A stretch of 7,486 bases of DNA from Pseudomonadota bacterium (lineage in GTDB: Bacteria; Pseudomonadota; Gammaproteobacteria; Arenicellales; Poriferihabitantaceae), in NCBI GenBank assembly GCA_024226105.1, contig JAAELZ010000351.1:1-7486 (forward strand), read 5' to 3'. Each line of letters begins with the position of its first letter. Position 1 is the stretch's first letter. The notes beneath the pieces are model-generated. The model ran no database searches. It worked only from the letters and a program-made list of their open reading frames with translations, and was not told where the DNA came from. Positions 1 through 6,900 of this stretch are shown here, one piece after another. Position numbers and translations under genes: made by a program.

Positions 1-1103
1 GGCGGCAGGGCGAATCCAGCCAATGTCAGCATGGCGGTGGCGATGCCTGCGCCAAGGGGTTTTAAGCTTGCCGGGGGCAGGGCGATATGGAGCAGGCTCG
101 AAAGCAGTTTAGTGAGAAAGAACTGTGCGAAAAACCCCAGCAGGCTTCCCACGATACTCGCGAGAAGGACCAATATAATAAAACGTAGCGCGTAATCCCG
201 CCAAAGCAATGTGCGTGTGGCCCCCAGGGTTTTGAGAACAGCGATATTGTGTCGTTCGCGACGGGTGTAACTCAAGACAGCCAGAGCCACAGCGGCACCG
301 GCGATAATGATGGTGAGGACAGAGGCTAATTTCATGAAACGAACCGCCCGGTTCAATGCAGCGCTCACTTCCGGGCGGCCTTCTTCAACCGATAGCAGGG
401 TCTCCGAAGGCGCCAGTACCTGCTTTAGCGGCTGACGCAGATCGATCATGTTTTTTTCGCTGCCTGAAATCAACAGTTTATACGTTGCCCGGCTGGCGGG
501 CGTTAAAAGTCCGGTATCCGCCAGGGATTCAATATTGATCATTAATCGGGGTGCCAGGCGAAATACGCTGCCACCTGCATCGGGCTCGAAGTTGATGATA
601 CGTGTTAGCTTGAAGGTCGAGTTGCCCAGTTGTATCAAACCGCCGGGTGATAAACCAAGCTGATAAAAAATATCCGGTGCGGCCCAGGCCTCTCCGGACT
701 GCGGAGCGGAGGTAGTACGTGTTCCTATGCTGCCGAGGGTATCACTGGTTTCAAGCGTGCCGCGTAAAGGGTAATCCCCGGTGACGGCTTTTATCTCGGA
801 GAGTAAACTGTTCTCTCCGCTTAGAATAACGCTGCGAAATTCAACAATGTCTGCTTGGGTATAAGCTTCGGTGAGTTGCCGCACTTTTTTACTAACAGGC
901 CTTGATGAACGAATGAGCAGGTCAGCACCGAGCAGGGCGGTTCCCTGCAGGTGCATGGCTCTTTCGACCCGGTTGGTGAAAAAGCTGATAGAGGTGACTG
1001 CTACCACCGCCACCGTAAGAGCCAGGAACAGGATACGAATCTCGCGCAGGCGCCAGTCCCGGCCAGCCCGTTTAACGGCTGCGCTATACAGCATGGTAGT
1101 CAT
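1..1103 (-). CDS. ybbP: YbbP-type ABC transporter permease (FtsX-like), N-terminal part, truncated by the window edge
   Basis: Reading the minus strand from the ATG at 1103 gives an open frame of about 367 codons with no stop up to the left edge, so the C-terminal half lies outside the window. A basic N-terminus (VKRAGRDWRLRE) leads into membrane segment 1 at about residues 24–43. A large, probably periplasmic domain follows (about 45–255). An FtsX-type core then starts, with membrane segments near 258–280 and 305–328 around the cytoplasmic stretch RRERHNIAVLKTLGATR, a typical FtsX/MacB coupling sequence. A third segment begins near the edge. The family forms homodimeric or pseudo-dimeric permeases that pair with a LolD/MacB-like ATPase and use mechanotransmission rather than classical transport. 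The start overlaps the ybbA stop (TGATG) with no visible Shine-Dalgarno, which suggests translational coupling; a second ATG at 1094 is possible. The symbol rests on family resemblance plus the tesA-ybbA-ybbP order. Confidence 0.9.
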   Translation of the reverse strand, partial: MTTMLYSAAVKRAGRDWRLREIRILFLALTVAVVAVTSISFFTNRVERAMHLQGTALLGADLLIRSSRPVSKKVRQLTEAYTQADIVEFRSVILSGENSLLSEIKAVTGDYPLRGTLETSDTLGSIGTRTTSAPQSGEAWAAPDIFYQLGLSPGGLIQLGNSTFKLTRIINFEPDAGGSVFRLAPRLMINIESLADTGLLTPASRATYKLLISGSEKNMIDLRQPLKQVLAPSETLLSVEEGRPEVSAALNRAVRFMKLASVLTIIIAGAAVALAVLSYTRRERHNIAVLKTLGATRTLLWRDYALRFIILVLLASIVGSLLGFFAQFFLTKLLSSLLHIALPPASLKPLGAGIATAMLTLAGFALP

Positions 1104-1792
1104 CAGAGTTGAGGGGTACTCAGGATGCCGGCATCAAGCCTGTACTGGACATCACAACGTGAGGCCAGAAGTTCGTCGTGGGTAACCAGAACCAGAGTGG
1201 TCTGGTTTGCATCTCGCAGCGAGAACATTAAATCGACTACCTGCTGGCCGGTGGTTTTATCCAGATTGCCCGTCGGTTCATCAGAAAACAATACCTCGGG
1301 CTCGATCACGAACGCGCGCGCCAGCGCAACGCGTTGCTGTTCACCGCCCGAAAGCTGACGTGGAAAGTGATGAAGCCGCTGTTGCAGTCCGACGCTTGTC
1401 AAGGCCGCCTGCGCACGTTCCCGACTATCCGCTTCGCCACTCAGTTCCAGAGGCAGGGCGACGTTTTCCAGTGCAGTTAAACCGGCCAATAATTGAAAAG
1501 ACTGAAATACAAATCCGACCCGGCCAGCGCGTAGTTGAGATCGCTGATCTTCCGTTAGCTCGTTGAGTGATTGTCCCAGCAAGGTGGCGTTTCCAGACGT
1601 TGGTAAATCCAGTCCTGCCAGCAGGCCGAGCAAAGTGGATTTACCCGATCCGGATGCCCCGACGATTGCTATGGCACTGGCAGCAGGGATCTGTATATTG
1701 AGGTCTGAAAGTATGTTTAAAATGCGATCTCCGCTTTTAACCTGTTTACCCAGCCCGCAAGCTTGAATATGATAGTGGTTGTTATTATTCAT
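1103..1792 (-). CDS. ybbA: YbbA-type ABC transporter ATP-binding protein
   Basis: This 229-residue protein is the ATPase partner of the YbbP permease, acting on the cytoplasmic face of the inner membrane. All ABC ATPase motifs are intact: Walker A GASGSGKS at 45–52 (Lys51), Q-loop Gln97 in VFQSFQL, signature LSGGEQQR from 147, Walker B VLFSDEP at 167–173 with catalytic Glu172, D-loop near NLD 176–178, and H-loop His205 in LVTHDE. The length and the spacing of Q-loop and signature fit the LolD/MacB/FtsE group of stand-alone ATPases. The ATG at 1792 is the only good start; just upstream there is a weak AAGG very close to it. The stop shares one base with the ybbP start, so the two genes form an operon. 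tesA starts divergently only 25 bp away. The symbol comes from sequence similarity to LolD-like YbbA and from the neighbourhood; without the context it could be called lolD-like. Confidence 0.93.
   Translation of the reverse strand: MNNNNHYHIQACGLGKQVKSGDRILNILSDLNIQIPAASAIAIVGASGSGKSTLLGLLAGLDLPTSGNATLLGQSLNELTEDQRSQLRAGRVGFVFQSFQLLAGLTALENVALPLELSGEADSRERAQAALTSVGLQQRLHHFPRQLSGGEQQRVALARAFVIEPEVLFSDEPTGNLDKTTGQQVVDLMFSLRDANQTTLVLVTHDELLASRCDVQYRLDAGILSTPQL
1745..1773 (+). promoter_or_regulatory. candidate sigma-70 promoter for tesA, inside the 5' end of ybbA
   Basis: TTTACC at 1745–1750 (four of six to TTGACA) and TATGAT at 1768–1773 (five of six to TATAAT) are separated by exactly 17 bp. 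Transcription would start near 1780, giving a leader of about 38 nt to the TTG at 1818. The elements lie on the strand opposite to ybbA coding codons, as expected if the divergent start codons are only 25 bp apart. Prediction by eye only. Confidence 0.5.
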
Positions 1793-1803
1793 GCCTTAAT
1801 AGT

Positions 1804-1808
1804 GGAGG
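1804..1808 (+). promoter_or_regulatory. ribosome binding site deciding the tesA start
   Basis: GGAGG at 1804–1808 is a strong Shine-Dalgarno. It directly abuts the in-frame TTG at 1809, which leaves no spacer, but sits 9 nt before the in-frame TTG at 1818. An in-frame TAG at 1800 blocks any earlier start, and no ATG occurs before the catalytic GDSL block. The TTG at 1818 is therefore preferred. Confidence 0.7.
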
Positions 1809-1817
1809 TTGATTGTC

Positions 1818-2441
1818 TTGATTGCAATATTGCTTAGAAAGCATATTCCGGCCCTGTGCCTGTTTTTATGGGTTTTTCCGGCGAGCGGGTTTAGCGCGAC
1901 TCTGCTGGTGTGGGGCGACAGCCTTAGTGCCGCGTATGGAATAAAGGTCGAGCAGGGCTGGGTAGCACTATTGCAGGCTCGCCTGAATGATAAAACGTCT
2001 GAGCAGTGGCGGGTAGTGAATGCAAGTATTAGCGGGGAAACTTCAAATGGCGGAAAGGCGCGGCTTTCCGGGGTTCTGGCGAAAGAACAGCCGGATATTC
2101 TGCTTTTAGGGCTAGGTTCAAATGATGGCTTACAGGGGAAATCGCTGAAAAACCTGAAAGTGAATCTTGATGATATGGTTAAAATGGCAAAAGACCAGGC
2201 CGCACAGGTTTTGCTGTTGGGAAACCTGATTCCACCTAATTACGGGGCAGTGTATAGCAATGGTTTTGCCAAGGTTTATTCGGATATCTCAGATCAGCAG
2301 GCCATCCCTCTGGTACCCTTTTTACTTGAAGGCGTGGCGACTGATTTTGGTTTGATGCAAAGCGATGGTCTGCACCCGACGGCAGAAGCTCAGCCACGTA
2401 TACTTGAAAATATATGGCCATACCTGGAAACTATGCTCTAA
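1818..2441 (+). CDS. tesA: TesA-type periplasmic GDSL/SGNH esterase (acyl-CoA thioesterase I / lysophospholipase L1)
   Basis: This 207-residue serine hydrolase of the SGNH family cleaves acyl esters and thioesters such as lysophospholipids and acyl-CoA. A signal peptide with a basic LLRKH start, a hydrophobic core and a cut likely after GFSA (residue 27) sends it to the periplasm. Counting from the TTG at 1818, block I is WGDSLSAAYG with nucleophile Ser35; block II is NASISGETS with Gly73; block III is LGSND with Asn102; block V is DGLHP with Asp183 and His186. These supply the full Ser-Asp-His triad and oxyanion residues. Length and motif spacing match E. coli TesA, with GSND where that protein has GGND. 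The gene is divergent from ybbA, as in E. coli. I recall structural work proposing that YbbAP and TesA act together on hydrophobic compounds, but that is recollection. A start at 1809 would add three residues. A 10-bp palindrome, GCAATATTGC, lies at 1824–1833 within the signal-peptide codons. Confidence 0.93.
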   Translation: MIAILLRKHIPALCLFLWVFPASGFSATLLVWGDSLSAAYGIKVEQGWVALLQARLNDKTSEQWRVVNASISGETSNGGKARLSGVLAKEQPDILLLGLGSNDGLQGKSLKNLKVNLDDMVKMAKDQAAQVLLLGNLIPPNYGAVYSNGFAKVYSDISDQQAIPLVPFLLEGVATDFGLMQSDGLHPTAEAQPRILENIWPYLETML

Positions 2442-2461
2442 AGGGTACGGAGAAAGAAAAC

Positions 2462-2479
2462 CTCTGTGTTCTCTGCGTT
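2462..2479. repeat. two-unit 9-bp tandem repeat in the tesA/hydrolase convergent gap
   Basis: CTCTGTGTT (2462–2470) is followed at once by CTCTGCGTT (2471–2479), differing at one base. It fills the right part of the 37-bp gap between the two convergent stop codons and touches the hydrolase stop codon. A weak GAGAA/TTCTC pairing spans the gap, too poor to call a terminator. The unit resembles CTCTGTGTTCTCTGCG-type intergenic repeats that I recall from various bacterial genomes; that link is from memory. Confidence 0.5.
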
Positions 2480-3837
2480 TAAGAACCACTGCCCGGTATT
2501 TGTTTTCCTGTATCAATTGGCTTTTCGATATTGTCAATTGCCTCATCAATACGAAGATCATAATCATCCGGGAAAAACCAGATTCTTGGGAAACCTTCAC
2601 TTTCACGGGAGACCAGGCCACGTTCACCGGGCCTGGAATGAAAATTCAGCGCCAGCAGGGCATCGGTGCTCGCCCAGGGGTTCTGATACCAGTAATCGTG
2701 CGAGCCTTTTGACAGGCCGGGTATGGCGTTGTAATCGACTTCCAGTACATCAAAATTCGGTTCTCGCGTCTGTTGGATAATCCATTTTGCCTGTTCTTCA
2801 GTCAGGTCCTTGATATCCGGTTTTCCCAGGCGCGATTTTCTGCTCATAATCTGCTGGCTGTTTTGTTTCGCCCCATCTGGTGCATGAAACATTCTCCGGG
2901 AGATACCCAGTACTGAATCATCATGGTTTATGGTAACGGTGACCCGGTCGACGATATCCTGATACTGTCGATATTCTTCAATAAAATCGTCAAAATCGGT
3001 ATCCGGTGCGGCAAAATAGACTGACCCCAGGCGCAGAGACTTCCGATAGGCCTCCCGGTCTGATTGTGTGGTATCGGTGCCCAGCAGGGCCAGTGTTTTG
3101 GTAGTGAGTGTTGCTCCGACACTATAGCAAAGTATATTGATTCGTTCTGCGGTGGTATGTTTAGCGATGAGTTTTATATATCTGGCGAAGGTTGGAACAG
3201 TTTGCATGATGTTGCTGACATCGGTTCCATAGCGAAGAATGCTCTCGGCTGATGGCCAGGAAAACAGCGTAACAATCGCATGGCGCCCGGTAAAGTGCCT
3301 GTATTGCGCGGCCTGTGCGCTGGTACGATAAAAACTGTTGTTGGCGCCATGCACGTAGATAGTGAGTTCTTTTATCAGGCTTTGATCAATGACTTTATTT
3401 AGCTTGTCGATCATTGGCTGGAGCTCGGGGGGCAGCTTATCAAGCGATTCATTGCCATTCAGTTCTCCTAGCTGTTGCACATCACTGATTGTCAGTAGTG
3501 CGTCTTTTTTATCCAGGCCATGGATGGAAAGCTGATGGATGTCTTCCCAGTTTTGATCGCCATCGCCAATTTTTACCCGCACAATTCCCAAGCGTATATT
3601 TTGGTCGAATTCACGTGCGTAGTGGGCTCCCGTATCGGATGGTATGCGGTTGGTACCGTAGGCGACCGTGATTTCGCTTATTTTTTCCCGGTCGGGTGTA
3701 TCGGAAAAGGGATCATGTTTGCCTGATTGCATGCCAACCGGGGTGGGCATCAGGTATACCCCGGACTGGCAGCCGGACAGGAGTAATACGATAAGGGGGA
3801 CAAAAAACCAGCGGTGTAAACAGGTACAATGTGTCAT
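2479..3837 (-). CDS. predicted lipoprotein with DUF900-type alpha/beta hydrolase domain
   Basis: This protein of 452 residues (counted from the ATG at 3837) begins with a lipoprotein signal: a hydrophobic stretch ending in the lipobox LSGC with Cys23 as the lipid site. It should be anchored in the inner or outer membrane. The domain resembles DUF900: VAYGTNR near residue 60, the oxyanion-type stretch HGANNSF at 163–169, FSWPS at 192–196, the nucleophile elbow CYSVG with Ser239, APDTDFDDF with likely catalytic Asp279, and GSHDYW with likely His380. The elbow has Cys where most relatives carry Gly or Ala. The substrate is unknown; lipase or esterase activity is an inference. The frame stays open upstream to a GTG at 3927, and there is an ATG at 3858, but only the 3837 start places the lipobox at normal distance; an AAGG lies 11 nt before it. 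It is convergent with tesA and divergent from the cyclase gene, so probably monocistronic here. Confidence 0.85.
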   Translation of the reverse strand: MTHCTCLHRWFFVPLIVLLLSGCQSGVYLMPTPVGMQSGKHDPFSDTPDREKISEITVAYGTNRIPSDTGAHYAREFDQNIRLGIVRVKIGDGDQNWEDIHQLSIHGLDKKDALLTISDVQQLGELNGNESLDKLPPELQPMIDKLNKVIDQSLIKELTIYVHGANNSFYRTSAQAAQYRHFTGRHAIVTLFSWPSAESILRYGTDVSNIMQTVPTFARYIKLIAKHTTAERINILCYSVGATLTTKTLALLGTDTTQSDREAYRKSLRLGSVYFAAPDTDFDDFIEEYRQYQDIVDRVTVTINHDDSVLGISRRMFHAPDGAKQNSQQIMSRKSRLGKPDIKDLTEEQAKWIIQQTREPNFDVLEVDYNAIPGLSKGSHDYWYQNPWASTDALLALNFHSRPGERGLVSRESEGFPRIWFFPDDYDLRIDEAIDNIEKPIDTGKQIPGSGS

Positions 3838-3871
3838 GGTAGAGGGTGCCTTGTACATCCTTGATAGTGAT

Positions 3872-3883
3872 TGAATTGCTGAG
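3872..3883. repeat. 12-bp direct repeat, copy 1 (TGAATTGCTGAG)
   Basis: This exact 12-mer occurs again at 3942–3953, 70 bp away in the same orientation. This copy lies 35 bp upstream of the hydrolase start codon. Two identical 12-mers in a 161-bp gap are unlikely by chance, so they may be binding sites for one regulator. The flanking bases differ, so the match ends sharply. Confidence 0.55.
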
Positions 3884-3941
3884 ATTAACGCAGAAGCGAT
3901 TGTAACAAGTGGTAGATAATTCTGCACTTATAAGACACGTA

Positions 3942-3953
3942 TGAATTGCTGAG
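3942..3953. repeat. 12-bp direct repeat, copy 2 (TGAATTGCTGAG)
   Basis: This is the second exact copy of the 12-mer, 45 bp upstream of the preferred cyclase start. Its last bases belong to GAGG at 3951–3954, which could act as a Shine-Dalgarno for the alternative TTG start at 3960. A protein bound here could affect transcription of the cyclase gene. Confidence 0.55.
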
Positions 3954-3985
3954 GTATGATTGAGCTATTCAAATGGTTATAAATC

Positions 3986-3989
3986 GGAG
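3986..3989 (+). promoter_or_regulatory. ribosome binding site deciding the cyclase start
   Basis: GGAG at 3986–3989 lies 9 nt before the ATG at 3999, ideal spacing, and that ATG begins right at the SAM domain. A TTG at 3960 in the same frame also has GAGG 5 nt upstream, but would add 13 residues outside any recognisable domain. Confidence 0.65.
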
Positions 3990-3998
3990 CACTCGTGT

Positions 3999-6900
3999 AT
4001 GACAGAAATGCTGGCCTGGCTTACTAATCTGAGGCTTGAGCAATACTCGGAATTATTTGCAGAGAATGGTATTGACCTGCGAGCCTTACCACACCTGACA
4101 GAGCAGGATCTTAAGGATTTAGGGATATTGCTCGGCCACCGAAGAGTTTTGCTGGCAGCTATAAGGGTGCTAACTGAAATACCAGCTGCTGAGGAAAACA
4201 GCGGCAAAGAGGACGGCTCGCTATCTGAGCTTCCTGCAGAACATCGGCAGGTAACGATTATGTTTGCTGATCTTGTGGCTTACACGAAAATGTCTTCTGA
4301 ACTGGACGCCGAGGAAGTCCATACGGTGCTCGGACATTTTCTGGGTACAGCAGATCGTATCGTTGTAGAGCATGGCGGTACGGTTGATAAACACATCGGA
4401 GATTGCATCATGGCGGTTTTTGGTGCCCCGGTGGCGCACAGCAATGACCCGGCCCGGGCGGTGCGTGCGGCACTGGAAATCCAGCAGGCCATGCCTTCGG
4501 TGAGTAAACTTGCCGGCCGCTCTCTTCACGTACATATCGGTATCGCCAACGGCCAGGTTATGGCTAGCGGCGTTGGTAGCGACGCGCACTATACGGTTAC
4601 CGGTGACTCGGTCAATCTGGCTTCACGATTGACCGATGCGGCAACCACAGATGAAACGGTTCTATCTCAGGGCGTACAGATGGCCGTATCTCCCGAGTTT
4701 GAGCTCAAAGACAAAGGTGAAATCAAAGTCAAAGGGGTTGCAGACCCTGTACATGCCTATACATTGCTCGGGTTGCCTGAGGCCGAGGGGCGCAGTGAAC
4801 GCCCCTTTGTCGGGCGTCAGACTGAACTGCAACAGTTTACCGGCCTGATCGAAGCCTGTAGTGAAATTAAATCAGGACAGGTGGTTTATGTGCGTGGAGA
4901 GGCGGGAATCGGTAAAACCCGGCTGAGCGCAAAATTTGCAGAAATTGCCAGAAAACGGGATTACGCCTGTCATCGCGCACTGGCACTTGATTTCGGGGTT
5001 GGTAAAGAACAGGGTGTCATTCGTACCCTGGCACGCAGCTTGTTATCAATACCTTCAGATAGCGCAGGTGATCAGGTGTATCAAAAGGTAGCTGAACAAG
5101 CCATAAATCGGGGTTTGCTGGCACCGGCACAACGTGTACACCTGAACGCTCTGTTGGGTATTGCCCAATCTCTGGAGCTGCGTTCAGTGTACGACGCCCT
5201 GGATAGTGCAGGGCGGGAGCAGGGCAGGATCTCGGTTTTGACCACCCTGATCGAAAAACTGAGTGAACAACAGCCACTGCTGATTTTCGTGGAAGATATT
5301 CACTGGGCAGAGGAATCCGTCATTCAGTTTCTGGGGGCGTTGACAAAGGGTCTGGTGGATTGCGCCAGCGTGCTGGTGATGACCTCGCGCATCGAGGGTG
5401 ATCCGCTGGACAGTAGCTGGAAGCAGCAAACGGCATCAACACCCCTTACAACGATTGATCTCAGGCCGCTGCGCCGCGATGACGCAATGGCACTTGCTGC
5501 GGACTTTTTTGACGCCTCTACCCGTTTTGCGCAAAAATGTGTTGATCGGGCAGACGGCAACCCCCTGTATCTTGAACAATTACTGAGAAGTGCTGAAGAA
5601 TTTGGTGAAGACCAGGTGCCGGGTTCTGTGCACAGTATCGTGCAGGCACGACTCGATTCTCTGCAGGCAATCGATAAACGGGCCATCCAGGCTGCGTCAG
5701 TTCTGGGTAAGCGATTCAGGCTGGATGACCTTCGCTATATGCTTGATGAAGGTGACTATAGTTGCGCAGGGTTGATTGAGCGCTACCTGGTTAAACCCGA
5801 GGGAGACGCCTATCTGTTTTCTCACGCCCTGGTTCAGGAAGCAGTGTATCAATCTTTACTAAAATCACGTCGGGCAGAACTTCATCGTCTGGCTGCCAGA
5901 TGGTTTGAGCAGCAGGAGCCGGAACTCTGCGCCATTCATCTGGATCGGGCGGGTGATTCCAGGGCTTCTAAAGCGTACCTCGTTGCGGCGCAGGCAAGGG
6001 CAACTGAGCTTCACTTTGAGCCCGGTTTTGTACTGGCTGGGCGCGGCATCGAACTGGTAGAGGAGCGGGAAACAGAATGTGAACTGATGCTGGTTCAGGC
6101 TGAGGCGCTGCGAAACCTGGGTCGAATTGAAGAATCGATCAGGCGATGTCGGGAAGCGCTTGAAATAGCAGGGGCAGGCGCACAAGAGTGTCGTGCCTGG
6201 CTGGGTCTGGCCAAAGGTTTGCGTATCGCAGAGAAACAGAAACCGGCGCTGGCAGCGCTTGATTCAGCGGAATCTGTTGCAATTGACGATGCGCTGACGC
6301 TGGAACTCAGTCAAATACACTATTTACGTGGCAACCTGTTGTTTATGGCGGGAGATATAGATGGCTGCCTTGCTCAGCACGAAAAATCACTGGCATTGGC
6401 AGATGAATCGGGGTCGACTGAGGGCAAGGCCCTTGCGCTGGGAGGGTTGGGAGATGCCTATTATCTGCGTGGACATATGCGTACGGCAAGGGATCAGTTT
6501 CAGGCCTGTCTGACGCTTTGTCGGGAATTTGGATTCGGACAAATTGAGGTTGCGAACCGAAATATGGTTGGCTGGAGCCGGATATTTCTGATGGAATATT
6601 CCGAAGCTATGGAGGATGCGCTGGCATCGATTGAACTGGCAAGAAAGGTGGGCCACCAACGAGCAGAAATGATCGGAGTTGACCTGGCGGGTCTGATTGA
6701 GCTGGAGAGAGGTAATTTTCAGCAAAGCAGGGCGTATCTTGAGCGCGGCCATGCACTTGCAAAAAGCCTGAATGCCAGTAATTTTGTGGCTCAGGCTGAA
6801 ATATTTCTAGCACGCCTTGCTCAGGCCGAGGGTAATCCCGTAGAGGCACGAAAACAAGCTTCGCACGCCCTGGGGATCGTTCGCGAAACAGGTGCCGCTT

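Larger units (their letters stand above)
3838..3998. promoter_or_regulatory. divergent control region between the lipoprotein hydrolase and cyclase genes
   Basis: This 161-bp AT-richer stretch must hold the promoters of both genes. Possible -10 elements are TATAAG at 3929–3934 and GATAAT at 3915–3920 on the plus strand, and TACAAT around 3902 on the minus strand, but none has a convincing -35 at proper spacing. A small inverted repeat TTGTAACAA is at 3900–3908. The clearest element is the 12-bp direct repeat listed separately. No gene is supported inside it. Confidence 0.55.

Noticed and set aside
871..1185. Plus-strand 104-codon frame across the ybbP/ybbA junction
   Set aside because: Arg/Thr-rich composition typical of an antisense shadow; both minus-strand genes there are firmly identified.
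3838..3927. N-terminal extension of the lipoprotein to GTG at 3927 or ATG at 3858
   Set aside because: It would place the lipobox Cys at residue 53 or 30 with a poor signal peptide start and no usable ribosome binding site, and the GTG version would cover the repeat-bearing control region.
3956..3982. Eight-codon reading frame (MIELFKWL) just upstream of the cyclase ribosome binding site, a possible leader peptide
   Set aside because: Its only Shine-Dalgarno-like sequence, GAGG, is one base from the ATG, the peptide has no run of regulatory codons, and no attenuator hairpins are visible.
4221..4589. 122-codon frame antisense to the cyclase domain
   Set aside because: It lies opposite highly conserved catalytic motifs, and its translation is Arg/His-rich with no recognisable domain; a shadow of the real gene.
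5324..5686. 120-codon frame antisense to the ATPase domain
   Set aside because: It is Ser/Arg/Cys-rich with no domain, fully inside the coding region of the cyclase protein.
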